From Calamus simplicifolius (taxonomy: Eukaryota; Streptophyta; Magnoliopsida; Arecales; Arecaceae), in NCBI GenBank assembly GCA_900491605.1, contig UESW01003904.1:1425654-1489653 (forward strand): DNA of 64,000 bases, in the 5' to 3' direction. Every line of letters starts with the position of its first letter. Within the stretch, counting starts at the first letter, position 1. The notes under the pieces are model-generated. The model saw only the letters and a program-made list of their open reading frames with translations, was not told where the DNA came from and did not search any database. Below are positions 13,660-26,129 of this stretch, one piece after another. A program made the translations under genes and the position numbers.

Positions 13660-15814
13660 TTAGCTGAAGCTGAATCCACCAGATGGCACTTGCAGCTGCT
13701 CATTGTTCCCAAAACGGAATCCACTTTGAGCTGCATCACCTGTAGGCATGGCATCATCTTCCTCCTCCAACCATATGTCTCCAGGATCTTTACAGCCTTC
13801 TCATAGATCTCTGTGTTGTCATGGCTTTGAAGATTCTCAACCTTCTCCAAGCCCTCAGCTTCGTCGATCATCTGTGCATACAGGTTCACACCCCCAGTTG
13901 CACCCAAGTTCTTCTCAGCCTCACCAACCTTCAAGATGTTCTCGAGTCCTTCCAAACAAACTGTGACAATTCTTGCGTCAGGGCAAACGAGCAGATCACA
14001 CAAGGGCTTGATGCAGCCCTCGCTTACAAGAAACCTGCACATCACAAGCAACCATAAGTAAAAAGCAGTGAGAAACCTCCAAACGTGAGAAAGGAACAGC
14101 ATAAGAATTTTAAGGATGGCAAGTGCATACTTTATTTGATCATGAGTGCCACCAGAAGTTGCATTTGAGATGGCCCACGCTGCTTCCTTCTTGATATCAA
14201 ATTCAGCGTTCTGCAGCAGGTGCACTAAAGGACCGATGATACCCGCAGCAATCACAGCCTGGCATTTGGTTATATCAACTGTTCTTAGCATGATTGTAAA
14301 GGAATTTTGGTAGGGACGAAGATAAGAGTAGTCAAACTGGATATTTAATGATTCAGTGAAATATCAAACTTTCATATATCGACCTCAAGAGTTTCTTCAT
14401 GAGAATATCCTTGTGTTTCTAAAAACTCAGAAAGCATACGCTTCCCATATCATTGAACATATTGCTGGCATACTTCACATGCAAGTGAAAAATGATATCC
14501 AAGTAATGTCTTTCATTTTCATCATCCATACCTGTATCTGATCCTTATTCCAGCAGTGATATTTGATATGGTCCAGCAAGCTTCCTTCTTGATGGATTTC
14601 TTATGATTGTGCGTCAAGAGGCTCAGGAGACAAGGAAGTGCCTGATAGTTGATGACATACTGGACAGAGGGAAAATATGTTGTGTCATGACTAGGATAAT
14701 AGCATGGTCTATGCACAATTTCTTCAAATCAAGAGTCAACAAATTTGAATGCAGCAACAAAATAAAAAGGTAATTACTTAATGGAGGTAGAACTCAATTT
14801 TAAGAAAGACATGCACTAGGAGACAGTTAATATCACACTGGCACCCAAATGTAACATAATTACCACATGGAAACAGTAGCCTTAAGCTAACTAAAGCTAA
14901 ATGTGAAACAAATTCCTCAGCAAATAGATAGTGATTCGTTAAAATACTTGAAAAATGTCCCATTGAATTTAAGAAAATCAAGAATTAAAATGAGGGAACA
15001 TTCACGCATTATTATGTTATATATAGTAAAAAAAGCAAACATGCATGCTTGTTTATCTTCAGATGTCAGCTGGGACTCAAAAAATCAAGAAGTATAGATT
15101 CATGGATCGAACTGCAATTTTTTCTGCCACACATTGATCTGATACCAACAAAGTATATTACACACACACAAACTAAAATACATCATTGTTCCTTCTCAGT
15201 TTCCAACATTTACTGATTTCATTACCTATAAGAACTTTCACAGATAAATAGAAAGTGTCCACTTGTATCATAACATGCAGAAAAGATGCAAAAGCACCAG
15301 CCAAGAGGAACTTTCAAGTGACTAATTAGCATTCTGTTGTTATTCCAAGGCTATTTGTTACATTTTTCTGTATACTTCCTATAGTGACCTGACACCTTCC
15401 CAAAAAAGGCTAACACCTTGTATAAATACCCAAGAGCTCCCTAGCACACAACTAGCGTGAGGCTAAACAGACACCCGCATAAGTTCTCATATACTCTCCC
15501 CATTTTAAGCCTTGGAATCCTTGCTAGACCATCCAATCAAATCCAATGACAAACACCACAAATGGCTTGTGGTCTCCCCTGAATAGCCTGTACCATAGTA
15601 TTCCCAAGTCTACATGGGCCATAAGTCAAATCCGCTCTGATTAACAAATTCCAATACTCTAGTTTTCAGGACACAATAATCATCTGAAGTGAGGTAATAA
15701 AACATCCTCAGCAAACAAATATGTTGTGATCCTATTATGGACAAATGAGTTACACAAAGAAAGATGGACACCAACAGAAGCACAAACTACTCACAGCAAG
15801 TTTTCGAGTGATTT

Positions 15815-15891
<77 letters not shown>

Positions 15892-15958
15892 AGTTCTACT
15901 AAAGAACATGTGAACTTGGACAAAATTTGGTTGGCATTGATCTTGGTTACAATCTAAC

Positions 15959-16005
<47 letters not shown>

Positions 16006-18426
16006 CAGTTCTACTAAAGGACATGTGAACTTGGACAAAATTTGGTTGGCATTGATCTTGGTTACAATCTAACTTCTATATCACATCAACATCAGTAAAT
16101 TCTATACTTCTAAAGACATGTTATGCAGCTTTTTCATTTACATGAACATGAACATGCACTTGGACTACCATCTCTAACTCCACTGGGTTGCCAGATTGTG
16201 GCATGCATCCGAAAGGTGGTCGTGGCACGCGCGCGCACACACACACACACACACAAAACCCTGGAGTCCAATGTTAACATGCTTTCAGATTTACCCTGTT
16301 TATCCCCTTATCAGGCTCCTTCCTTCTCCCATAAATTTTGCATGCATCTTTCTTTGTATATTACCAACAATCCAATCAGCCCTAATGTAACCAGACCCAT
16401 AGGGTAAAAACAACACAAAAAAGCAGGAGCCAGACTAGAAATAGATGCTGCATAAACCCAACCAAATGTCTATGCATGCTGATAAAGGTCACTGCAACTA
16501 CCATTACCAAGAGTGTTGCAACTACCTCATCTTTGAAATATGTTAGTTCATGGTGACAAATCATCATGCAAACAGGCCATAAGCATCATACTGAGTTAAA
16601 TCTGATCGTTTTGTGCAGAAATTACATTATTCAGCATTGTGAGATAACAACATAAAAACATCAGAGATACTCGTCATACATCCTTCTCAAATTCTAATTA
16701 GCAATTTATAGAGTGCATACTTGTCGAAGGGTATCACGCATTAAAGAATGTCCTATAAGAAAGAAAAACAATGACACAAGTAATATGATTATGCTCATTC
16801 AGATACCTGTGTCTGCACATCATCTCCAGTGACAATGTTACCAACAGTCCGAAGTGCTGGAATAAGCACCGAAGGTGAAGGATGCCTGAAAAAAAAAAGC
16901 AATCAAGTTAAGAGGACTTTCAGAAGAAAGTAAAATCTCCATAAAAGTTCAAAACAAATTAGTAATACACACATAAGCAGCTCTACAAGACGAGGGATGA
17001 CGCCTGCTTCAATTACAGCTTGGATTTTGTCATTGGTACCATCAGACAAATATGACAATGCCCAGCATGCATCGGTAAGAACTTCCTCGTCATTTGAATG
17101 AATGAGGCGCTCAAGTGCAGGAAGAGCTGGCTTAACCTGCTCATCAGAAAACACAAGCCTTTGCTACAGGCATAGAACACAATGCCAGATTATAAATAAC
17201 ACGACCATAGAATAAATAGCCAAACCTGCTCAAAAATTGGTTGTGGCTTTCCCCTGCAGAAATTCGACAGAGTCCATGTGGCGTTCCTCAACATTGAGAG
17301 CTTGGCATGCTCGTTCAGTTGAGCCAGCAGTGGACTCAATGCGCCATTGGCCAAAACAAGATCACGGCATCTTGGGGAATCACCGGCAACGTTTCCCAAA
17401 GCCCACACCGCCTAAATTCAGTACAGAAAGGGGAAATTATCTTTTTCTAGAGTTTTCAGAGAGGATATCATCACCCAAAAAAAAAAATCCAGATATTAAA
17501 TTTACAGATCCCTGCATACCTGCTCGCGGACATCATCGCTCGGGGAACTGAGAAGCTTGACAAATATGGGAACAGCCCCATGATCTATGACAACCTTAGT
17601 ATTCTCTGAGGTCCCTGAGGCGATGTTGGTGAGCGCCCAAGCTGCTTCAAACTGCCCAAATCATTCGGAGCAAGCACAAAGATTATATTAAACTAAACAA
17701 TCAAAATCATGAACCCGTATGACGAAATGCTGACCTGAAGTTGGGGATAATCTTCCCTTGTCAGGAATTCCACAAAGCGGGGAACCACTCCAGATTGGAT
17801 AACCTCCTCAATTGGAGGGCTTCGTTCTGTTTTTTTTCAAGAATATGACAATTATAAAAATCAATTTCTCGGAAATAAAAATCATAAATGAAATATATAA
17901 CCATAAAACCATTAAATTGAGGAAAAAACAAAAAAAATTATCAATCCAACACCTATAGAAAGAAGTTTTCGGAACTGTGTTGTTGCCTCGAGCTGTAGCG
18001 TGCTGTCGTCCGAATAAACACCTGCCACCATCGCCGGAAGACTTTCCAACTGCAAATTTGAACAAGATATAAAAAAAAACGGAAAAAGGACCGTGAGCTC
18101 CAAAACAAAAACCCTAGCCCTCGAACTAGAAAAACCCTAGCAAACCCATCAATCAGGCTGATCCCGCGATCCAGAACCCTAGTACATCAGATCTAAAGGA
18201 GCAAGCGAATAACCTTCTTATCGAGAGCAGACGCCTGGATCGTGGAAGGCGGGAAGGCCTGGGCCTGCATGCCCTCGCGGCGCTTCTTCTGGAGGCTCTC
18301 CTCCCGGCGGCTCTTCCGGATCTCCACCATGTTGTCCTCCCTCCGCCGCCGGCCCTCCTCCGCGTCTACTGCGACCTTGTATTTGTTCCGGCGGACCTCC
18401 GCCCGCTCGCTCGGCCTCAGCGACAT
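13660..18426 (-). CDS. IMPA: Importin subunit alpha (karyopherin alpha), ten exons
   Basis: This is the nuclear import adaptor that binds classical nuclear localisation signals through armadillo repeats and importin-beta through an N-terminal IBB domain. Exons on the minus strand: 18426-18214, 18049-17953, 17826-17735, 17651-17520, 17411-17226, 17136-16973, 16885-16807, 14659-14532, 14258-14131, 14034-13660. All junctions are GT-AG and the phases agree. The start MSLRPSERAEVRRNKYK is the family start and exon 1 carries the Arg-rich IBB. Arm repeats carry the NLS-binding Trp/Asn pairs, as in ACWALSYLSDG, ATWTLSNFCRG and ACWTISNITAG. The predicted length is about 531 residues, typical of plants. 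Two single-base losses break the frame, one at the end of exon 8 (near 14546) and one near 13773. With them allowed for, the C-terminus ends in the usual GGFSFS. The frame at 18477 is upstream of the conserved start and was not used. Confidence 0.93.
15820..16001. repeat. (TA)n microsatellites in importin-alpha intron 7
   Basis: Two long TA tracts, about 15820-15888 (one TG interruption) and 15964-16001, are visible directly. Confidence 0.9.
15889..16080. repeat. Tandem segmental duplication separated by (TA)n
   Basis: A segment of about 77 bp, from AACAGTTCTACTAAAG to CAATCTAACTTCTATA, occurs at 15889 and again at 16004, 115 bp apart. The copies are nearly identical and a (TA)n tract lies between them, suggesting slippage or unequal exchange at the dinucleotide repeat. 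Confidence 0.9.
16225..16254. repeat. (GC)n/(AC)n microsatellite
   Basis: A short GCGCGC run passes into about ten AC dinucleotides. Confidence 0.85.
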
Positions 18427-18660
18427 GGTACCCGACTCCGGCGAACGAAGAAACGAGATCGAGAAGAGAAGGAACACCCAACGAAGAAGCGGAGGCCGAG
18501 GGCAAAACCCTAACCCTGACCCTGGCAGAGCTCGAGAGATCGAGAGAGAGAGAGAGAGAGAAGCCTTTTTTTTCGAGTTTTTTTATAAGTCCAAAGAGAG
18601 AAGCTGCAGAGGCGAAGAAACCCTAGAATCTACTTCAGATAATTTCAAACCAGCAGCACA
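18427..18660 (-). promoter_or_regulatory. Importin-alpha 5' UTR/promoter with CT-rich tract and telo-box-like motif
   Basis: Upstream of the start codon the minus strand has a pyrimidine tract (GA repeat on the plus strand, about 18538-18562). The plus-strand motif AAAACCCTAACCC lies near 18501-18513, and AAACCCTA near 18619. AAACCCTAA (telo-box) and CT-rich leaders are common in plant housekeeping promoters. The transcription start is not determinable here. Confidence 0.4.
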
Positions 18661-21257
18661 CCCGCTCCAGCACCCGAATCATAATGACGTGGGTCCCGCT
18701 TTGTTTTTCATGATAGGGCCTTGGGTGTAAAAATGGGCTGTCGATGGTGAGTGGTTCTTAGAAATCAATTCGAAACAACGGTGGATGGGAAAAGAATCGT
18801 GGTAAGTTGCTCTCGAGAAGCAATTTAACTAACCTGTAATAGTATACATGGCAGGTGCTGATCCGCTAGAATTTGACTAATAGAAACGTTTAGCCAAAAT
18901 CACTGTAGATGAACACCCAGAACGACAACGACCTATGACCTACGGGCCCTACGGCATTTTGCGGTGACGTGCTTAGGGTGAAGAGATGGGTGTTCGAAAC
19001 AAACGTTAGTCAGAAACCGAAGGACGGCATGGAAGAATCGCGGTATCCTGTCCTCTCGGGAGAAGATTGAGTAAACAATATTCGATGACGTGGCGATTAT
19101 TGGCTTGCTCTAATTTGACCCGTGGAGCGTTTCGGGAACAACCGTTCGCGAGGGAGTGGTGACAGGTTAAGTTGGACCCGGTTTGGTTTAAATTTTACGT
19201 AAGAAAAGGGCCATGGGCCCTGAGTTTATTTACAGATAATGTCATTTTAAATGTGAAAGCGGAGAGGGATCTCGGCCGTTGGATGGTATCGGTTGGGCGG
19301 TGGAGGAGAATATTATTATTACGGGAATCTAGTTACGGTCACTCTCCGGTGCCATGTTTCACAATAACAGAGGTGACTGTTTCGGATAGACAATTGGTAC
19401 GGTAACAACCCACGGGGAGAACACCGGCCGGTGGCTATTCTTTCGCACGTGGTGCCAGGCTCGGTTGATTTGGACCGTAATCTTGGTTTAGCGATTGGAG
19501 TTTAGACCAGATGGTTTGGATGAAAAAGCCTGGCTGTACCAAAGCTGAAGTAGCAAAAGTTGTATTGTGCTTGATGATTAAATAGGCATGCATGCATGCA
19601 CATGTTAAAATAAAAAAAAATGATTTTATTTTTGATATGCGCATCTGCACCGCCTTTTAGTACAGAAAAAAATTTTTGATTTAATTTGTTGACTAGACCA
19701 AATGAGCTAGGATTAGGTTCATAAGAAGAGCGAGTCATGACTTGAATCCATGTGAGGTATGAAGTGGATTCTAAAATATACCGAGCAAACATAACTAAAT
19801 AAATAAGGCTATAAATGCATCATATCATGATCAAACCGATTAGATCTGAGTATACTTAGACACTCATGGATTGAGTGAAGTTTGAAAATAGAATTCAATC
19901 TAAATTTTTGATATCATTTAGATCTTATATCTTTTATCCAGTCTATCCTGAATCTGATTTATTCTAATTCATCAATTTAATTATATAAATTTTATTTTTT
20001 TACTTCAATTATTTTTATTAATTCATTGAAAAAAATACATTGAATGAATTTTAACTTAAACTAATTCTCCTATTTCCCTCTCTTATTTTCCTCTAATTAT
20101 TTATATTTATATTTTGTTATTTATCGTGATGGATTCTTTATAATGTCTTTAAGTATTAATAAATATTTTAAATATCATAATGCATAAATAAGAAAAATTA
20201 TTTATTTGAATAGAATTAAGATTTTCTAAACAAAAATTAGGTTTAATCAATTCTTTTTTATCTAATTTAAAATTTTTAATAATCTATATTTGATTATCAA
20301 TTACTATATTTTAGTAATAAAAAAATAGTTAGATATTAAATTCAAATGTAATATTATGGGTTGGAGCGGAATAGGTCCGCTAATCCGATGCGTTTAAAAT
20401 TTCTTTGATGGACTTGATTTGGCTCGACTCGATCTAACTTGTTCAGCAAATGGGTTGGTTTTGAATATAAAATTAAGACCCAAATATAAAATTAAATTAA
20501 ATTAGAATTAAGCATGACTTGCCTTGATTTGAACCGTTTGTAACCTTATAAATAAATTAAGCATAGCACTAGAAATGGTTCATGCCAACCAAAGGCTTGT
20601 TAGGCCAAGTTAGCTTCATATCGAATCATGAATTAGGTCCGAGATAATTTGGATTTCGTATGGACTACAAAGACAACTAAAAGATTTTCAAGCCGAACTT
20701 GAGTTTTGGCTAGAGCTTGGAATTAGGGCTACCCTAATCCCCAAACATCTAACTATTGAGTAAGCCAAACCCATAAACTCTCGATGGCTTGATCCCTAAT
20801 TCTCTAATCCTTATTCAGCTATATGTTTACTCCCTAATTAGAGCTTGGCTTACAGCCAAGATTCAGGGGTAATTCAAATCTTTTAAGCCTTTCGGTTCAG
20901 GCTAACTTGTTTAGTTTTCAATCCAAGCCATAATTAACCTAAGCTTGAGTCAAGATTTTCAAGATAAAAATTTCAAGCCTATGTCCAAAGTGAATCCTAA
21001 AAAATTTTGGATTAAACCCAAACAAAGGCATAACCCAACTTGACTCAATTCTATCCCTATCATTAGGAAGGGAAAAAAAGCAAATATAACAAAAAGCAAA
21101 TAAACATCATATTTTGTCTTTTTTTTATATAAATTTTTTTCTTATATTAAATTAGAGATTAAAGTATGCATAAATGTTTGAAAGTCAAAATGAGCCCTAT
21201 CAGAGCTCAAGTTGTCAAGAAAATGAGTTAAAAGTAATAAAAACAACTTAACTCTTA
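18661..21257. other. Intergenic, no gene recognised
   Basis: The part up to about 19450 has mixed composition; from about 19600 it becomes strongly AT-rich. Open frames are short and unlike known proteins. I see no RNA gene or complete mobile element here. Confidence 0.45.
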
Positions 21258-21534
21258 GGCAGTGTTTGATATGGGGGATAAGGATATCCCCCTTATCCCC
21301 AAATGCTATAGCTAGAGGGGATAGGTCTAAAAAGTTTAACCATAGGGGATAACCCATGTTTAACTATGGGTTATCCCATGAACTTATTCCCTAGGAAACC
21401 TAGGAACAACTAAAGTTATCCCTTGATGGCAAACTTATAATTTTAAAAAGGTGCTTATTCCCTCACCTATCCCTTGGATAAATGCTATCCTGTACATTTA
21501 TCTAGGGATAGCTTTTGGGGTATCAAACACACCC
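21258..21534. mobile_element. Tourist-like (PIF/Harbinger) MITE, copy 1
   Basis: Terminal inverted repeats GGCAGTGTTTGATA and TATCAAACACACCC bound a 277-bp, coding-free segment. It is flanked by TTA at 21255-21257 and TTA at 21535-21537. A 3-bp TWA target duplication and a TIR of the form GG(N)nTGTTTG are the hallmarks of Tourist MITEs. The interior is full of GGGATA/TATCCC words and could fold into a hairpin. Confidence 0.75.
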
Positions 21535-21537
21535 TTA

Positions 21538-21859
21538 GTGTTTGAAATAGGGAATAAGAGGAGATATCCAGGGAATATCCCCTTTTTATTCCTAAAAGCC
21601 ATAACTATAAAGGATAGCTGGAAATAAAGTTAACCAGAGGGATAATCCATGGTTATGGTTAACCATGGGTTATCCCCTTAATTTATTCCATAGAAAATGC
21701 AGGAATAACTGGTTATCCCTCCAATAAGAGTAAAAAAAGTTATCCTATGGATTTATCTTTTTGTATTTGATATAATCAATGGGATAGCCAAGGGATAGTC
21801 AGGGGATAAACTCTATCCCGTACACTTATCCATGGATAATATTTTTTCTATCAAACACC
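21538..21859. mobile_element. Tourist-like MITE, copy 2 (same orientation as copy 1)
   Basis: This copy begins GTGTTTGAAATAGGGAATAA directly after the TTA that ends copy 1 and finishes with CTATCAAACACC at 21859. Its interior follows that of copy 1 (GGATAACCCATG-like and TTATTCC-like blocks), with many differences. The shared TTA suggests insertion next to, or into, the target site of copy 1. Confidence 0.6.
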
Positions 21860-21864
21860 AAGAT

Positions 21865-22148
21865 AGTATTTCTTCCCAAAAAGCTATTTCTATATAAGTG
21901 TACAGGATAGCATCTATTCAGGGAATAGCTGAAGGGATAACCATCTTTTTTAAATAACAGCTTTGCCATTAAGGGATAGCTCTAGTTATTCCTAGAGTCG
22001 CTAGGAAATAAGTTCAGGGGATAACCCATCCAATGGGTTACCCCTTTGATTAAACTTTTTCAGAGTTATACCCTGTAGTTATAGCTTTTAAGGATAAGAG
22101 GGAATATTTTCTAGATATCCTTCCTTATCCCCTATTTCAAACACTACC
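21865..22148. mobile_element. Tourist-like MITE, copy 3 (inverted)
   Basis: This copy is the reverse complement of copy 1. It starts with a decayed TIR, passes CCCAAAAAGCTATTTC and GTGTACAGGATAGCAT (complement of the right part of copy 1), and ends TTTCAAACACTACC followed by TTA at 22149-22151. The left TIR is degraded. Together the three copies form a cluster of about 890 bp with long inverted repeats. Confidence 0.6.
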
Positions 22149-22861
22149 TTAGTCTACCTATTTTGCTCATTCAAAATATAATCATAGATAAAGTCTAGTT
22201 GGGTTTGTGTTGGGTCAAGGCCATGTATCATATCTCTGTATAACCTAAAGCTAACCTAAAGTCAATCTAGCTTACTTACATCTAACTCATTTAACTAGCT
22301 GAAACTTATATTGGCTATCGGGTTGGAGTTGAACAAAAAAAAGAGCTTGGTTGGTATATATTATGTAATTTCATTGCTCTTTTGGTCTTGTGGCTTGGTA
22401 TCATGAAGTAGGCCATTCAATGAAACAAGATGGATGGCTTAATTAAGACACCCGTGATCCTATAATGATCTTGGATCATCAATGATTTTCATCTCCAAAT
22501 TTTTTATCACTAATAAACTAAGATCATCACATTTGGCATTCGCGATATTGAACGATTAAAAGTCTTCAAATTGAATCACGATTTTAATTATTCTCAAATT
22601 TTAACCTTATAACATCACTTAAGGTAATTTTAGAATCTATTTGGAAGGATAAGTTTAACATATATCATTGGATATTTAAGCAGTAATTTTATGAGCGAAG
22701 ATGCTTTGAGATCGATCACTCATGATATCATCGTGATCTTGTCATGATCTCCATCCACATCATCGATCGTCATTAATCTTTGTTCCATCATCGATCCCAT
22801 ACTAACAACCGCCACTTGAGCGAATTATTTTTTATAATTTTTCTGACTTAACTAAGCATAT
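22149..22861. other. Intergenic, AT-rich
   Basis: No gene or element is recognised between the MITE cluster and the LTR element that starts at 22862. Confidence 0.5.
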
Positions 22862-24788
22862 TGTTGCCGCCAAATCACTTTTGAGGAGCGTCAAGCGACA
22901 GAAATGCTTTGTTGGCCTTCAGAGGAATGATAGGGACCGCCTCCTTCAGTCGGAAACCTACAGGAAAAGTCCTGGACCGGTGGTTCCGGCAGGGACCCTC
23001 CGATGCTCAAGTCAGCGATATGAAGAACATGAATTCTTTAATGAAAGAATAGAGATTGAGCCCCCCCTCTGTTGGGGGATTGGGGTCTTTATATACCTGT
23101 TCGGGGGTCCCTCTTACCCTTCATTGGTAACAGCCGAGTAATATCTTCCGTTCTGCTAAATGTATGTCATAAGTACGCCTCTTAATTTTTTGGAAACCGT
23201 CCGTGACCTTAGTAATTGCCGGTTCATAATATTTGGTGACCGCCCGTGATCCTGGTGAAGCCACGTGGAATTCCTTACAACAAGCGGATGCTTGTCGGCC
23301 TCTACTGCCGAGACCGAGATGGGCGGAGTGCGCCGGACCGTGTGACATTGAGCTTGCGTGGGTCGTGTGGGTCCCAAGGTACAACCGTTTGGGGGAGAAG
23401 GATGATGTTAAGGCCAACTGTCCCTGTAGAGTGTTGAGTATAGAGTGCTTGCGTGGCCCAACTCATGCCCTTGGATGAGCTTGCATGACACTGTTCACGT
23501 ATAAGGCTCTGTTCACTTGCATGGCACTGTTAACGGCGAGGGAGCTTGGCAGCTTGGAGGCGTTGGCCATGGAGCTGTCGGCCATGGAGCTCTCAGCCTT
23601 GGAGCTCTCGGTCTTGGAGGTATCGGCCTTGGAGCTATCGGCCTTGGAGCTGTTGGCCTTGGAGCTGCCAGTATTGGAGATGTTGGCCTTTGGAGCCGAT
23701 GGTCTTCGAGGTGCCGATCTTGGAGGTGCCGGCCTTGGAGGTGTCGGTCTTTGGGGCCAACGGTCTTCGAGGTGCCGGCCTTGGAAGTACCGGTCTTGGA
23801 GGTGCCAGCTTTGGAGGTGCCGGTCTTCGAGGTGCCAATCTTGGAGGTGTCGGTCTTTGGGGCCAACGGTCTTCGAGGTGCCGGCCTTGGAGGTGCCGGT
23901 CTTGGAGGTGCCGGCTTTGGAGGAGCCGGTCTTCGAGGTGCCGGCCTTGGAGGTGCCGATCTTGGAGATGTTGATCTTTGGGGCCGACGGTCCTCGAGGT
24001 GCAGGCCTTGGAGGTGCCGGTCTTGGAGGTGTCGGTCTTTGGGGCCAACGGTCTTCGAGGTGCCGGTCTTGGAGGTGCCGGTCTTGGAGTGCCGGCTTTG
24101 GAGGTGCCGGTCTTCGAGGTGCTGGCCTTGAAGGTGCCGGTCTTGGAGGTGTCGGTCTTTGGGGCCGACGGTCCTCGAGGTGCCGGCCTTGAAGGTGCCA
24201 GTCTTGGAGGTGCCAGCTTTGGAGGTGCCGGTCTTCGAGGTGCCGGCCTTGAAGGTGCCGATCTTGGAGGTGTCGATCTTTGGGACCGACGGTCTTCGAG
24301 GTGCCGACCTTGGAGGTGCCGGTCTTGAAGGTGCCGGCTTTGGAGGTGCCGGTCTTCGATGTGCCGGCCTTAGAGGTGCCAGTCTTGGAGGTGTCAGTCT
24401 TTGGGACCGACGATCTTCGAGGTGTCAGCCTTGGAGGTGCCGGTCTTGGAGGTGCCGGCTTTGGAGGTACCGGTCTTCGAGGTGCCGGCCTTGGAGGTGC
24501 CGGTCTTGGAGGTGTCGGTCTTTGGGGCCGACGGTCCTCGAGGTGCCGGCCTTGGAGGTGCCGGTCTTGGAGGTGTCAGTCTTTGGGGCCGACGGTCTTC
24601 GAGGTTCCGGCCTTGGGGGTGCCGGTCTTGGAGGTGCCAGCCTTGGAGGTGCCGGTCTTGGAGTTGTCGGCCTTTGGGGCCGATGGTCTTTGAGGTGCCG
24701 GCCTTGGAGGTGCCGATCTTAGGGTCGTCGGCCTTTGGGGCCGTCCAAAAATTTTTTTTATTCTCCATGGGGTCAACTCGCTTCATCA
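22862..24788 (-). repeat. 3' LTR of the LARD-like element
   Basis: This is the downstream LTR in element orientation, about 1.93 kb. U3 is filled by a minisatellite (about 23560-24740) of 15-bp units such as GGAGGTGCCGGTCTT, with the block GGGGCCGACGGTC recurring irregularly. A TATA-like TATATAAAG lies on the minus strand near 23087-23098. A segment CAGGGACCCTCCGATGCTC (about 22991-23009) is shared with the Tat LTR. Confidence 0.85.
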
Positions 24789-25099
24789 AATGCCCCCCAC
24801 ACTCCTTGAGCTTGCGTGCCCTGCATCAGCTAAGCAAAAGGAGTGTAGAACTTCAAAAAATTTTTTGGAGGTAAATTGATTACCTCATGCCCGCCACTGA
24901 AAGCAGCGTACGCTAACTTTTTTGGGGGGATGCTCATCAATTAGCCGTTGAGGCAAAGTTGAGGCCGTCGAGAACCTTTCGAACCCCGGAGGGTGACCAG
25001 GGGATGCTTGGGCCAGGCTCAGGTGCCTTTTTCTTTAAAGAAATTGGTCTCCTTCTGCAGGGTTGATCTGCCCCCCAGGAAACTCTGTTGATTGAAATC

Positions 25100-25960
25100 C
25101 GCAGGTCTTGAGCTTGAGGGTGCCGACATGGAGCCGGTCTTGAGGTGCCGACGTGGAGTCGGTCTTTATTGCCGATGCGGAGTCGGTCTTTGGTGCCGAC
25201 GCGGAGTCGATCTTTGGTGGTTTTCCTGTAACGCATCCAGACACTAATGAAAAGAAACTTTTTTCTCAGTGTAGTATACTTAGCTTTTTCGCAGCTGTTT
25301 GCCTTCGCGGGTCTTTGGTGCCGACGTCGAGCTGATCTTCTGTGCCGACGTGGAGGTCGGTCTTTGGTGCCGATGCGGAGGCCGGTCTTCTGTGCCGACA
25401 TGGAGGCCGGTCTTTGTGCCTGGCTGGCCAGGGCTTCTGTGCCGACGTGGAGGCCGATCTTCTGTGCCGACGTGGAGGCTGGTCTTTGTGCCTGGCTGGC
25501 CAGGGCTTTTTGGTGCCGATACGGAGGTCGGTCTTCTGTTGTCTTTGGTGCCTGGCTGGCCAGGGATTTTTGGATCCAATGCGGAGGTTGGTCTTCTATG
25601 CCGACGCGGAGGCCGGTCTTCTGTGCCGACGCGGAGGCCGGTCTTCTGTGCCAACGTGAAAGCCGATCTTCGGTTGCCGGTGCGGAACCGATCTTTTTTG
25701 CTGATGCGGAGTCGGTCTTAAGTTGCCGGTGCGGAGTCGGTCTTAAGTTGTCGGTGCGAAACCGGTCTTTGGTGCCGACACGGAGCCGGTCTTTGGTACC
25801 GACGCGGAGCCGATCTTTGGTGCCGATGTGGAGCCGATCTTTTTATGCCGGTGCGGAGCCGGTCTTTATTGCCGACGCAGAACCGATCTTTATTGCCGAT
25901 ACGGAGCAGGTCTTTATTGCCGATACGGAGTCGATCTTTGGTCTTTTGAGACACCAATGC
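25100..25960. repeat. 24-25-bp minisatellite inside the LARD-like element
   Basis: Units resembling GTGCCGACGCGGAGTCGGTC recur through the interval, spaced 24 or 25 bp apart. They are interspersed with a second motif, GTGCCTGGCTGGCCAGGG, seen three times at 25416-25566. No protein family is matched. Confidence 0.8.
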
Positions 25961-26129
25961 GAGGTTGGTCTTGAATGCTAATGCAGAGTCGGTCTCCCCT
26001 GCATGACATTTTTAAGCATCAATGAAAGAAAAAGTCTTAAGTGCAGCGTACTTAGCTCTTGCAGCACCCTTGTTTTTCTTTTGCGGGCTTGAATGCTTTC
26101 GCCCGCTGGTGGTCTGCCCCCCCAGGGAA

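Larger units (their letters stand above)
14660..16806 (-). other. Long intron 7 of importin-alpha with microsatellites
   Basis: This 2.1-kb intron separates the exon ending DDVQTQ from the exon starting YVINYQ. It carries long (TA)n tracts (about 15820-15888 and 15964-16001), an (AC)n tract (about 16229-16254) and a segmental duplication (15889-16080). No coding sequence of another gene is seen. Confidence 0.85.

Noticed and set aside
13748..14057. Plus-strand ORFs opposite importin-alpha and PPR exons (for example 9099-9563, 11178-11693)
   Set aside because: They are antisense shadows of well-supported exons.
18193..18477. Upstream in-frame ATG at 18477 for importin-alpha
   Set aside because: The family starts MSLRP at 18426; the extra residues resemble translated 5' UTR.
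25100..25960. CRISPR-like regular repeats
   Set aside because: The 24-25-bp units are contiguous, without unique spacers, and lie in a plant LTR element.
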